From NCBI GenBank assembly GCA_944381485.1, contig CALWLI010000017.1, positions 1 through 48,188 on the forward strand: 48,188 nucleotides of DNA. The letters run 5' to 3'. The notes under the pieces were generated by a model. The model was not told the origin of the DNA. It saw nothing but the letters and a program-made list of their open reading frames with translations, and searched no databases. Position 1 is the stretch's first letter. Each line of letters starts with the position of its first letter. Position numbers and translations under genes: made by a program. This document shows positions 15,135-23,674 of this stretch, in pieces. Source of the stretch: an uncultured Lachnospiraceae bacterium. GTDB lineage: Bacteria > Bacillota > Clostridia > Lachnospirales > Lachnospiraceae.

Positions 15135-16448
15135 TTATTTCTTCTTTGCTGTTATAGAGTTGTACTTGGGAACAAGGACTTCCTTTCCTCCCATGTAGGG
15201 GCGCAGCACCTCAGGTATCTTTACGGAGCCGTCAGCCTGAAGATTGTTCTCAAGGAAGGCAATAAGCATACGGGGCGGAGCCACGCAGGTATTGTTGAGA
15301 GTATGGGCGAGATGATTGCCCTTCTCCTTTGACTTTATCCTTATCTTGAGTCTTCTGGCCTGAGCATCTCCCAGATTTGAGCATGAGCCAACCTCGAAAT
15401 ACTTTTTCTGTCTGGGCGACCAAGCCTCCACATCGCAGGACTTGACCTTGAGATCGGCCAGATCTCCGGAGCAGCACTCCAGCTGTCTTACAGGTATGTC
15501 AAGAGTCCTGAAAAAGTCTACCGTGTTCTTCCAGAGGACATCGTACCACTTCATGGACTCCTCAGGCTCACATACGACTATCATCTCCTGCTTCTCGAAC
15601 TGATGGATCCTGTATACGCCTCTCTCCTCTATTCCGTGAGCACCCTTCTCCTTTCTGAAGCAGGGAGAATATGAGGTCATGGTAATGGGGAGCTTGTCCT
15701 CATCTATGGTCTGATCTATAAACTTTCCTATCATTGAATGCTCTGAGGTTCCGATAAGGTAGAGATCCTCTCCCTCTATCTTGTACATCATGGCATCCAT
15801 CTCGGCAAAGGACATTACTCCTGTAACTACCTTTGACCTGATCATGTAGGGAGGTATGCAGTAGGTAAAGCCTCTGTCTATCATGAAGTCTCTGGCATAG
15901 GCGATGACTGCCTCGTGAAGTCTGGCGATATCGCCCATGAGATAATAAAATCCGTTTCCTGCGACTCTTCCCGCCGAATCCATGTCTATTCCGTCAAAGG
16001 ACTCCATTATATCTGTATGGTAGGGCACCTCAAAATCAGGCACCACCGGCTCTCCGAATTTTTGGAGCTCCACATTCTCCGAGTCATCCTTTCCAATGGG
16101 TACTGAGGGGTCAATCATCTGAGGGATGACCATCATCTTTTGATTAAGCTTCTCCGTAAGCTCTGTCTGCTTTGCGGAAAGCTCATTGAGAAGATCTCCG
16201 TCCTTTGCTACCTCCGCCTTTGCCGCCTCGGCCTCCTCGAATTTCTTCTGAGCCATGAGCCCACCGATCTCCTTTGAGATCCTGTTTCTCTTTGCTCTGA
16301 GCTCGTCAGCCTCCTGCTGGACCTTTCTCAGCTGTGCATCAAGCTCTATGCACTCATCTACAAGAGGAAGCTTCGCATCCTGAAATTTCTTTTTGATATT
16401 CTCTTTTACGAGTTCCGGATTCTCGCGGACAAATTTAATGTCTAACAT
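15135..16448 (-). CDS. serS: Seryl-tRNA synthetase, archaeal/eukaryal-like catalytic motifs
   Basis: A 437-residue class II aminoacyl-tRNA synthetase that charges tRNA-Ser. The N-terminal 110 residues form the long tRNA-binding coiled coil. The catalytic core has the serine-binding loop GTSEHSM, motif 2 CFRKEKGAHGIEERGVYRIHQF, the segment SCSNLGDAQARRLKIR and motif 3 LNNTCVAPPRMLIAFLENN. Typical bacterial enzymes instead have TAEVPL and NGSGLAVGRT in these positions, whereas TSEQP, RVHQFEKIEQ and SCSNCTDYQARRL are features of archaeal and eukaryal SerRS. The gene has a GGAG site and follows pdxK by 38 bases, so it is probably co-transcribed, though a separate promoter cannot be excluded. I saw no T-box leader. 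Confidence 0.95.
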   Translation of the reverse strand: MLDIKFVRENPELVKENIKKKFQDAKLPLVDECIELDAQLRKVQQEADELRAKRNRISKEIGGLMAQKKFEEAEAAKAEVAKDGDLLNELSAKQTELTEKLNQKMMVIPQMIDPSVPIGKDDSENVELQKFGEPVVPDFEVPYHTDIMESFDGIDMDSAGRVAGNGFYYLMGDIARLHEAVIAYARDFMIDRGFTYCIPPYMIRSKVVTGVMSFAEMDAMMYKIEGEDLYLIGTSEHSMIGKFIDQTIDEDKLPITMTSYSPCFRKEKGAHGIEERGVYRIHQFEKQEMIVVCEPEESMKWYDVLWKNTVDFFRTLDIPVRQLECCSGDLADLKVKSCDVEAWSPRQKKYFEVGSCSNLGDAQARRLKIRIKSKEKGNHLAHTLNNTCVAPPRMLIAFLENNLQADGSVKIPEVLRPYMGGKEVLVPKYNSITAKKK

Positions 16449-16486
16449 GATATTCTCCTGATAATAGTTTATTTTTGCAACAATTA

Positions 16487-17359
16487 TTATTTACTATAAG
16501 ACGTGCAAGCCAACTTATCAAGTATTTTTTCAAATATGACCCCCTCATTTACGGGGACCTTAGCCTCCTCTGATATAGCTATGCAGGAGGATATGAACTC
16601 TGAAGCCTTCTTCACCGAGCGTTCAAGGCTCATGCCCTGGAGGACTGAGGAGGCAAGCACTGCGGAGAATATATCCCCTGTTCCCGGCCTGTTTTCTCCT
16701 GCCTTCTTAGTGTTTAAAAAGCTTATATTGTCTCCGTCCGCAATGACGTTTATTATCCTGCCGTTTCTCTCTATGCCCGTTATGACCACCTTCTTGGGCC
16801 CATAGCTTTTAAGTATGTTCACCATGTCTATGAGCTTTGCCTTAAGCCGTCTCATGGTATGCTCTCTCATAAGATCTGTGATGGTCTCATACTCCACTCC
16901 TGTGAGTATGCAGGCCTCGGTGAGGTTGGGCTTTATTATGGTGGCCTGGCTTATGAGCCTCTCTTTTATGTAGCCTGCGTATTCGAGAGTAAAGCCTCTG
17001 TAGAGCCTGCCATGGTCGGCCATTGCAGGATCCACGAATACCAGCGTTCCGCTTTTTTTGAATTTCTCAATAAAATGAGCCGCTGTCTTCACCTGCTCAT
17101 CATAGTTCATGTACCCTGTCATTATACCGTCAAAGTTAAGCTTAAGCTGCTCCCAGGCCTCAATATACGGCTTCATATGGTCTGTGAAGTCATACTTATA
17201 CTCTCCCGGAAAGCCGGTGTGGTTTGACAGTATGGCTGTCGGAATGGGGCAGGCTTGTACTCCCAATGCCGATATAACAGGAAGGGATACGGAAAGCGCA
17301 CACCTTCCGTATCCTGATAAGTCATTAATTACCGCAAGTTTTTTAGGTTTTGTCATCAT
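16487..17359 (-). CDS. pdxK: Pyridoxal/pyridoxamine kinase
   Basis: A 290-residue ribokinase-superfamily enzyme that phosphorylates B6 vitamers to pyridoxal 5'-phosphate precursors. The N-terminal substrate site reads DLSGYGRCALSVSLPVISALG. The middle has VFVDPAMADHG and IIKPNLTEA, and the C-terminus has the anion-hole motif RPGTGDIFSA with the catalytic Asp. It follows an ECF transporter S component gene by 24 bases, which fits uptake followed by phosphorylation of vitamin B6. PdxK and PdxY names are used interchangeably for this type. Confidence 0.9.
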   Translation of the reverse strand: MMTKPKKLAVINDLSGYGRCALSVSLPVISALGVQACPIPTAILSNHTGFPGEYKYDFTDHMKPYIEAWEQLKLNFDGIMTGYMNYDEQVKTAAHFIEKFKKSGTLVFVDPAMADHGRLYRGFTLEYAGYIKERLISQATIIKPNLTEACILTGVEYETITDLMREHTMRRLKAKLIDMVNILKSYGPKKVVITGIERNGRIINVIADGDNISFLNTKKAGENRPGTGDIFSAVLASSVLQGMSLERSVKKASEFISSCIAISEEAKVPVNEGVIFEKILDKLACTSYSK

Positions 17360-17383
17360 GTCGTCTTTCCTATTTCTGTGTTG

Positions 17384-17980
17384 TTATGCCCTGTCCTTGC
17401 CTATCTTCATAAAGAGCCCTGATTTTACAAGTGCAGGCCTCAGTGCCATATATATAATACCGGAAACGATGGAATTTGTCACTGAATTGAAAAGACTTAC
17501 TCCCGCATTCCAGGCTATCATCAGGTCAGCCGCAGGCTTTCCCAATATAAGTATCTTGTAATAATAACCCAGAAGAGGATCGGCTACCGCATTAAAGAGG
17601 AGCCCTGCTATTGCCGCCCCGAAGGCGAACCTTGCAATGTGTTTTCTGTCGTCAGTGAAGCTTATCCTGCCTATATTATGTGCCACAAATCCTGTTATCA
17701 GTCCTATGAGAAGCTTGAGTATAAAGGTCTTGGGAGCGTAGATGACATAGACAGGATCAAAGAGATCCCCTATGCTCATGCCTATGGCTCCTCCAAGGCC
17801 TCCCACAAGTCCTCCGCCCAAAAGTGCTCCGAGAACGCATACCGCATTCCCGAAATGTATGCTTACCGCATCCCCTGCGCCTAAGGGTATTTTTATCTGC
17901 AGAAAGGTAAATACCACATAGGACAGTGCAGCTATCAGTCCCGTCAGTGCCAGCTTATATATCTTGTTATCGATCTTCAT
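17384..17980 (-). CDS. ECF transporter S component, probably for vitamin B6
   Basis: A 198-residue membrane protein with about six helices. Gly-rich helices (ALLGGGLVGGLGGAIGMSIGDLFDPVY) and the N-terminal LALTGLIAALSYVVFTF are typical of the substrate-binding S component of energy-coupling factor importers. S components use a shared ECF module (EcfA, EcfA', EcfT) encoded elsewhere; none is in this window. The adjacent pdxK suggests a pyridoxine-type substrate, as described for the PdxU/PdxU2 groups. Substrate is inferred from context only. The start has a strong G-rich site (GGGGGGA). Confidence 0.85.
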   Translation of the reverse strand: MKIDNKIYKLALTGLIAALSYVVFTFLQIKIPLGAGDAVSIHFGNAVCVLGALLGGGLVGGLGGAIGMSIGDLFDPVYVIYAPKTFILKLLIGLITGFVAHNIGRISFTDDRKHIARFAFGAAIAGLLFNAVADPLLGYYYKILILGKPAADLMIAWNAGVSLFNSVTNSIVSGIIYMALRPALVKSGLFMKIGKDRA

Positions 17981-18013
17981 AGTCTAATCCCCCCGAAAGC
18001 TTGTTTTGTGGAG

Positions 18014-18043
18014 ATTATATATGAACAGATTCATCAGTTACAA
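18014..18043 (-). promoter_or_regulatory. Possible promoter of the ECF-pdxK-serS unit
   Basis: On the minus strand TTGTAA (18038-18043), 18 bases and TATAAT (18014-18019) sit at the very end of rpe, about 40 bases before the ECF gene. It would allow expression separate from the long upstream operon. Confidence 0.5.
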
Positions 18044-18699
18044 TAGCCGGAAAACACTTGTAAAAAATGTTTAATATTTTCCTCAATATCCCCTGTGAAT
18101 ACTGAAGAACCGGCCACAATTATGTTGGCCCCCGCCTCTAAAATGTCATCTATATTTTCCCTGTTTACTCCTCCGTCAACCTCAATGTCCACAAAGAGTC
18201 CGCTCTCATCTATGCTGTCTCTGAGCTCGGAAATCTTGTCAAGAGTATAATCTATGAACTTCTGTCCTCCAAATCCGGGGTTCACTGTCATCAGAAGGAC
18301 CATATCTGTCTTTTCTATTATATTGTCAAGAGCCCATATTGGTGTGGCAGGGTTAAGGGCAACTCCGGCTTTAAGTCCCGCCTCCTTTATGGCTGTGACT
18401 GTCCTGTCAAGGTGCTTGCAGGCCTCAGCATGCACTGTGATTATATCGGCTCCCGCCGCCTTGAAGTCATCAATAAACCTTCCCGGCTCCTCCACCATAA
18501 GATGCACGTCAAAGATCTTATCTGTACACTTTCTTATGCTCTTTATCACAGGGGCTCCGAAGGTGATATTAGGCACAAAGCTACCATCCATCACATCTAT
18601 ATGGATGTATTCCGCACCTGCCCTGTCGCAGGCAGCAACTTCCTCTCCCAGCCTGCTGAAATCCGCCGAAAGTATCGACGGCGACAATATCATTCCCAT
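18034..18699 (-). CDS. rpe: Ribulose-phosphate 3-epimerase
   Basis: A 221-residue TIM-barrel enzyme that interconverts ribulose 5-phosphate and xylulose 5-phosphate in the pentose phosphate pathway. Signatures are LSPSILSADF, HIDVMDGSFVPNITFG (catalytic Asp and metal His), DVHLMVEEP, VLLMTVNPGFGGQKF and EVDGGVN. The start has GGAGG seven bases upstream. It follows rsgA, the usual order in Bacillota. Confidence 0.97.
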   Translation of the reverse strand: MGMILSPSILSADFSRLGEEVAACDRAGAEYIHIDVMDGSFVPNITFGAPVIKSIRKCTDKIFDVHLMVEEPGRFIDDFKAAGADIITVHAEACKHLDRTVTAIKEAGLKAGVALNPATPIWALDNIIEKTDMVLLMTVNPGFGGQKFIDYTLDKISELRDSIDESGLFVDIEVDGGVNRENIDDILEAGANIIVAGSSVFTGDIEENIKHFLQVFSGYCN

Positions 18700-18734
18700 A
18701 ATTATTCCTCCGTTTTAATATTATCCGGTAAGCT

Positions 18735-19643
18735 CTACCTGCGCTTTCCGCTTTTAAGTTCCTCGTATATCTGCAGATAGTCCTCATATCTCTCCCAGGC
18801 TATCTCACCTTCCTTTACGGCTCTCTTTACCGCGCAGAGCTCCTCCCTCTCTCCCACATGGACGCAGCCTGTGTATCTGCAGTCTTGTTCAAAGCGCAGA
18901 AACTCAGGGAAATAGTTCTTTAGCTCTGTGGGCTCAAGGCCTGTCACATAGAGGGAGGTAAAGCCGGGAGTGTCCAATATATAGGTGTCATCAAAAAGAT
19001 TGAAAAGCTCCGTATGTCTTGTAGTATGCTTTCCCCTTTTTATCTTTTCGCTTATGCTGCCCACCTCCATGACCTCATCTCTGTGCAGGAGGTTTGTGAC
19101 AGAGGATTTTCCCACTCCCGAGGGCCCCGCAAGTATGGTAGTCTTTCCTCTCAGTATTTCTCTGAGTTCTTCCTCCACCACATTACTCCCATCAGGAGCT
19201 GCCTTTGGGTCATCTACCGAGCCTGAAAGGACTCTGTAACCCGCTCTCTCGTATATCTCGCAGTATCTTTTGCAGGAACCGTCCCTGTCCAGGTCAGTCT
19301 TGTTGAAAAAGACAGTTACAGGAATATCCTGCATTTCCATGTATACAAGAAATCTGTCCAAAAGATTGAGGTTCGGCTCCGGGTCCTTCACGGCAAAAAC
19401 TATGAGGGCTCCGTCCACATTCGATGCCGCAGGCCTTATGAGCTCATTTTTTCTCTCAAGGAGACGGTCGATATTTCCCTCCTTTTTCTCCTCGCTGAGA
19501 ACTGTTATCTCCACATTATCGCCGGGTAGGGGCTTTATCTTTTCCTTTCGGAATATACCCTTGGCCTTGCATTCATATACCGTTCCGCCTGAGGTATGCA
19601 CATAATAAAATCCGCCTATCCCCTTTATTATCTTACCAAGCAT
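18735..19643 (-). CDS. rsgA: Ribosome small subunit-dependent GTPase A
   Basis: A 302-residue circularly permuted GTPase that acts late in 30S subunit assembly. An N-terminal OB fold is followed by the permuted G motifs: FFNKTDLDR (G4) comes before GPSGVGKSS (G1), then DTPGF (G3). The C-terminal zinc motif is visible as Cys, Cys, His and Cys in CRYTGCVHVGEREELC. The start has GGAG six bases upstream. In Bacillota rsgA usually lies next to the PASTA kinase and phosphatase genes, as here. Confidence 0.97.
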   Translation of the reverse strand: MLGKIIKGIGGFYYVHTSGGTVYECKAKGIFRKEKIKPLPGDNVEITVLSEEKKEGNIDRLLERKNELIRPAASNVDGALIVFAVKDPEPNLNLLDRFLVYMEMQDIPVTVFFNKTDLDRDGSCKRYCEIYERAGYRVLSGSVDDPKAAPDGSNVVEEELREILRGKTTILAGPSGVGKSSVTNLLHRDEVMEVGSISEKIKRGKHTTRHTELFNLFDDTYILDTPGFTSLYVTGLEPTELKNYFPEFLRFEQDCRYTGCVHVGEREELCAVKRAVKEGEIAWERYEDYLQIYEELKSGKRR

Positions 19644-19664
19644 CTTATCTCCGTCCGAAAAGCT

Positions 19665-21893
19665 TTATTGAGCTGCAGGCGCAAAGCTTAAGGTATAGCT
19701 CTGAAGCACCTCGTTCGTAGCCGCATCCACCACCTGTACCTCTCCTGTATCAACACCCTCGGCTCCGGGTATGTTGGTAAAGGATATGGGTATCTGTGAG
19801 CCTGCGGGAACAGGCATTGCATCCACAAGAGTGGTGTAGCTGACTCTGCCGTCTATCCTCTGCACCAGCCTTATGGTAACGCTTATGAGCTCCCCATTTG
19901 TCACCCCGGGGCCCGCCGAGGTACCCACATTACATACCTCGTTTATGGAGGCATAGTAATGGTTTGGCGTGATTGTCTCTCCCAAAGGAGATATGTTGTT
20001 TCCCTGATCGTCAGGCTGGCTTACCACAAGGCTTACAGCCGTACCTCTGGCAACTATAAGTCCCGGCTCTATACCCTGTTCTATGATAAGCCCCGCCGCT
20101 GTATCTGAAGGCCTGTGACTCACCTCACCTATGGCAAGGCCCTGTGAGGCGAGAGACGACTCCGCCTGAGCCAAAGTCATGTTGAGCAGTGAGGGGACAC
20201 TGACATTTTCCGACTCCTTGCCGTTGCTGATTATGAGGTTTACCACCGAGCCTGCACCTATGTCAGTTCCTGTTCCGCCTGAGGCGTCCTCCCAGTCTAT
20301 CACATTGCCCTTGGGCACCGTGTCCGAAAATCTTCCTCTTGTGGAGTTTACGCTTATTCCCAGCCTGTCGAGCTCCTCCCTTGCCTGAGCTTCTGTATAG
20401 CTCTGAAGGTTCTTAAGAGTATATCCGATCTCAGTTCCCTTGGAGACGGTAACATGTACAGTGATGCCGGGGGCCACAGCCTCGTCGACCTCTATATCCT
20501 GGTCCATGATTATGCCCTCATTATAGCTGTCGCTGAAGGCTGTCTGAGATGAATCCATGGATATGCCCATCTCCGCAAGCTCGGCTCTGGCACTGTCCTC
20601 CGTCTTTCCCACAAGATTAGGCATAAGCTCCTCACCGGAAAGGGTCAGTGTCACCTCAACTGTGCCGGAGACGTTCTCCTCTTCTGTCTCCTCATTCTCT
20701 GAAACGGCCTCCGTGCTTATGGAAGGAGCGCTGAATATTCCAAAGCCCTTTGTCACAAGTATGACTGCAAGGACTGCGATTATTCCGGCAGCCCCCAGTC
20801 CTCCCAGTTTTAAAAGCCTGTTTATATCGTTGGCGCTCTCTGTAGCGTTATTTTTTATTATGTGACCCGGCTTTCCCGCCTTATTGTTTTCTCTGTCCTC
20901 AGTATCCTTCTCATTGAGGCTTTCCTTTGAGGCTTTGGAAGCTGAGGCCTCAGCTGATACATTCTTATCTCCCAAGGAGGCTCGATCCTTTATTTTCTGT
21001 ATCTCATCCTCGGAGATCATCCTTGTCTCATCAAGAGGTGACTCCTCCGCTTTGATCTGCACGAAGTCCCCGTCGGGATACTTTATGGAAAGCTTGAGGT
21101 CTTTTATCAGCTCATGGGCATTTCCGTATCTCTCAGAAGGCTTTTTCCTTGTAAGCTTCATTATAATATCTTGGAGAGACGGATATATGTCCTTATTGTA
21201 CTTATCAGGAGGCACAAGCGGCTCCTCAAGATGAGACATTATCACAGAAACTGTGTTTTCTCCCTCAAAAGGAACTTTCCCTGTGATCATCTCATACATG
21301 GTTATTCCGAGAGAATAGAGATCGGAGCGCACATCCGCAATTCCGCTTCTGGCCTGCTCCGGAGATATGTAATGTACCGAGCCTATTACAGCCGCATTAA
21401 CCGTCTCCGAGCTGACCGCCTTTGCTATGCCGAAGTCCGCAACCTTTACCTTTCCATCCTTGGATATTATCATGTTCTGGGGCTTTATGTCCCTGTGGAT
21501 TATACCGTTTTTGTGGGCGGCCTCTATTCCCTCCGCCGCCTGGATGGCTATGCCTATGGTCTCACGGTTTGAGAGCCTGCCCTTCCTTGCGATATAATTC
21601 TTTAAGGTTATGCCCTCCACCAGCTCCATCACTATGCAGTGGAGTTCGCCCTCCTCTATTACATCGTAGGCGGCCACTATGTTGGGATGGGCAAGCTTTG
21701 CCGCAGACATGGCCTCGTTTTTAAATTTCTTTATGAAATCCTCATCCTGACAGAACTCCTCCTTAAGTACCTTTAAGGCAACAGTCCTTCCCAGCTTATT
21801 GTCATGGGCCTTGTATACATAGGACATTCCGCCTTGGCCTATCTTGTCCTCGACCACATATCTGTCCTGTAAAATATCTCCGGGTTTAAGCAT
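19665..21893 (-). CDS. prkC: PASTA-domain Ser/Thr protein kinase
   Basis: A 742-residue membrane kinase that senses peptidoglycan fragments and controls growth and cell-wall metabolism. The kinase domain (about 10-270) has GQGGMSYVYKA, Lys41, HRDIKPQN (Asp135), DFG (153-155) and ISPEQARSG. A charged linker leads to one membrane helix (about 363-388). Three PASTA domains follow outside (about 421-485, 490-557, 562-626). The final 110 residues form an additional beta-rich, Ig-like domain with one Cys. The start overlaps the phosphatase gene by eight bases and has GGAGGG upstream. The acidic linker after the helix is Glu-rich. Confidence 0.96.
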   Translation of the reverse strand: MLKPGDILQDRYVVEDKIGQGGMSYVYKAHDNKLGRTVALKVLKEEFCQDEDFIKKFKNEAMSAAKLAHPNIVAAYDVIEEGELHCIVMELVEGITLKNYIARKGRLSNRETIGIAIQAAEGIEAAHKNGIIHRDIKPQNMIISKDGKVKVADFGIAKAVSSETVNAAVIGSVHYISPEQARSGIADVRSDLYSLGITMYEMITGKVPFEGENTVSVIMSHLEEPLVPPDKYNKDIYPSLQDIIMKLTRKKPSERYGNAHELIKDLKLSIKYPDGDFVQIKAEESPLDETRMISEDEIQKIKDRASLGDKNVSAEASASKASKESLNEKDTEDRENNKAGKPGHIIKNNATESANDINRLLKLGGLGAAGIIAVLAVILVTKGFGIFSAPSISTEAVSENEETEEENVSGTVEVTLTLSGEELMPNLVGKTEDSARAELAEMGISMDSSQTAFSDSYNEGIIMDQDIEVDEAVAPGITVHVTVSKGTEIGYTLKNLQSYTEAQAREELDRLGISVNSTRGRFSDTVPKGNVIDWEDASGGTGTDIGAGSVVNLIISNGKESENVSVPSLLNMTLAQAESSLASQGLAIGEVSHRPSDTAAGLIIEQGIEPGLIVARGTAVSLVVSQPDDQGNNISPLGETITPNHYYASINEVCNVGTSAGPGVTNGELISVTIRLVQRIDGRVSYTTLVDAMPVPAGSQIPISFTNIPGAEGVDTGEVQVVDAATNEVLQSYTLSFAPAAQ

Positions 21894-22629
21894 GTTCCAT
21901 ACCCTCCTTTTGATATTTTATAAGCACTACAGCTATGTTGTCATTTCCACCGTTCTCATTGGCTGTCCGTATAAGTGTGTTTGATTTATATCCGAGACTT
22001 CCGTTTCCCAATATGACCGTGAGTATGGTATCATCGTCCACCATATTTGTAAGGCCGTCGGAACACAGAAGTATATAGTCGTTGTCCTCCAGCTCCACCT
22101 CAAAGAAGTCCGGCTCCACCTTTTGGCTTATGCCCACGGCTCTTGTGATTATATTTTTGTGCATCATATAATCCTCGGAATCCCTGGTCATCTGACCCTT
22201 TTTGACCATTTCCTCCACGTAGGAATGGTCTCTTGTGACCTGAGTTATTCCGTCTCTGACTATGTAAAGCCTGCTGTCGCCCACATTTGCCACATAGAGC
22301 ACTCCTGAGGATATGACCGCAGCCACAAGAGTCGAGCCCATTCCGGAAAGCTCAGGGATCTCTTGGGATTTCCTGTATATCATGGTGTTTGAGAGGCTGA
22401 TGGCATTGTTGAGGGTCTTTACTATCTCCCCGTTATCCGACTTTCGGATATGATCCACCATGCTGTCCACAAGATATTTGGAGGCGTAATCCCCCGCCTT
22501 GTGTCCGCCCATGCCGTCAGCAAGGATAAACAGGTTGGGAAAAACACCTATATTCTCAGTAGTCTCGTATATATAATCCTGATTAACCTTTCTCTTTTTA
22601 CCGATGTCAGTCAGTGCATATGCCTGCAT
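21886..22629 (-). CDS. prpC: PP2C-type Ser/Thr phosphatase, partner of the PASTA kinase
   Basis: A 247-residue PPM/PP2C metal-dependent phosphatase (also called Stp) that reverses phosphorylation by the PASTA kinase. Motifs are TDIGKKRKVNQDY, the metal-binding ADGMGGHKAGDYAS, VANVGDSRLY and LCSDGLTNMVDD, with the final Asp in NGGNDNIAVV. The start lies within the 3' end of rlmN (23-base overlap) and has AAGGAG. The end overlaps prkC, ensuring coupled synthesis of the pair. Confidence 0.96.
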   Translation of the reverse strand: MQAYALTDIGKKRKVNQDYIYETTENIGVFPNLFILADGMGGHKAGDYASKYLVDSMVDHIRKSDNGEIVKTLNNAISLSNTMIYRKSQEIPELSGMGSTLVAAVISSGVLYVANVGDSRLYIVRDGITQVTRDHSYVEEMVKKGQMTRDSEDYMMHKNIITRAVGISQKVEPDFFEVELEDNDYILLCSDGLTNMVDDDTILTVILGNGSLGYKSNTLIRTANENGGNDNIAVVLIKYQKEGMEHA

Positions 22630-23674
22630 TCTCTATATATCTCCTTCTCAACTGGCCGCAGGCTCCGTCAATATCGCGGCCCATTTCTCTTCTTACAGTG
22701 GCATTTATGCCGTTCTTTTCAAGTACAGCCTGAAATTCATAAACGTCCTTCTTGTCAGGGCTCTCATAGCTTCTCTCCTTGACAGGATTTACCGGTATCA
22801 GATTAACATGTCCGTGCATTCCCCCTATGAGCCGTGACAGGAGCTTGGCCTCCCCGGGATTATCATTTACTCCCTTTACCACCGCATATTCAAAGGTAAG
22901 CCTTCTCTTTGTCTTTTCGTAATAGTATTCGCAGGCCGAAAGCACATCCTCAAGCCTGTAGGCCTTTGCTATGGGCATCAGCCTCTCCCTGACTTCCTGA
23001 TTGGGTGCATGTAGCGAGAGAGCAAGAGTTATCTGCAGGCCCTCATCCGCAAGCTGCCTTATCTTTGACGCCAGGCCGCAGGTGGAGACCGTAATGTTTC
23101 TCTGAGATATGTTCAGCCCCCTCTCATCTGATATCATCCTGACAAATCTTATAAGCTCGTCGTAATTGTCAAGAGGCTCACCGCTTCCCATAACAACTAT
23201 GTTTGACACCCTCTCTCCGGTATCTCTCTCAATCGCATATATCTGGCCCAGCATCTCGGCGGCTGTAAGGTTTCTTACCAGGCCGTCTATTGTGGAAGCA
23301 CAGAAGCTGCAGCCCATGCGGCAGCCCACCTGTGAGGATATGCATACGGAGTTTCCGTGCTTATATCTCATAAATACGCTCTCGATAACATTGTTGTCGA
23401 AAAGCCGCATTATGTATTTTTTTGTGCCGTCCCTCTTGGAGGTAAGTATCTCCACAGGCTCCATGACAGTGATCCTGAATTCCCGTGAAAGCTTTTCCCT
23501 GAGGGCTTTTGATATGTCTGTCATCTCTGAAAATGACGCTGCCTTCCTCTTGTGAAGCCAGTCATATATCTGGGAGGCTCTGAATCTCTTTTCTCCGAAT
23601 TCTCCGGTCAAAAGCTCTTCCAGCTCTCCGTAATTGAATTCACATATGTCTCTCAATGAAGTATCAGTTTCCAT
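22607..23674 (-). CDS. rlmN: 23S rRNA (adenine-C2)-methyltransferase RlmN
   Basis: A radical SAM enzyme of about 355 residues that methylates A2503 of 23S rRNA and A37 of some tRNAs. The cluster motif CRMGCSFC is present, as are GSGEPLDNYDE and TVSTCG. The C-terminal region VRREMGRDIDGACGQL contains the second catalytic Cys. The frame is open from a TTG at 23689, but the ATG at 23674 has GAGAGG seven bases upstream and is preferred. It overlaps rsmB by 11 bases. Confidence 0.97.
   Translation of the reverse strand: METDTSLRDICEFNYGELEELLTGEFGEKRFRASQIYDWLHKRKAASFSEMTDISKALREKLSREFRITVMEPVEILTSKRDGTKKYIMRLFDNNVIESVFMRYKHGNSVCISSQVGCRMGCSFCASTIDGLVRNLTAAEMLGQIYAIERDTGERVSNIVVMGSGEPLDNYDELIRFVRMISDERGLNISQRNITVSTCGLASKIRQLADEGLQITLALSLHAPNQEVRERLMPIAKAYRLEDVLSACEYYYEKTKRRLTFEYAVVKGVNDNPGEAKLLSRLIGGMHGHVNLIPVNPVKERSYESPDKKDVYEFQAVLEKNGINATVRREMGRDIDGACGQLRRRYIENAGICTD

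Noticed and set aside
16449-16486. Serine T-box leader before serS
   Set aside because: Only 38 bases separate serS from pdxK, too few for a T-box.
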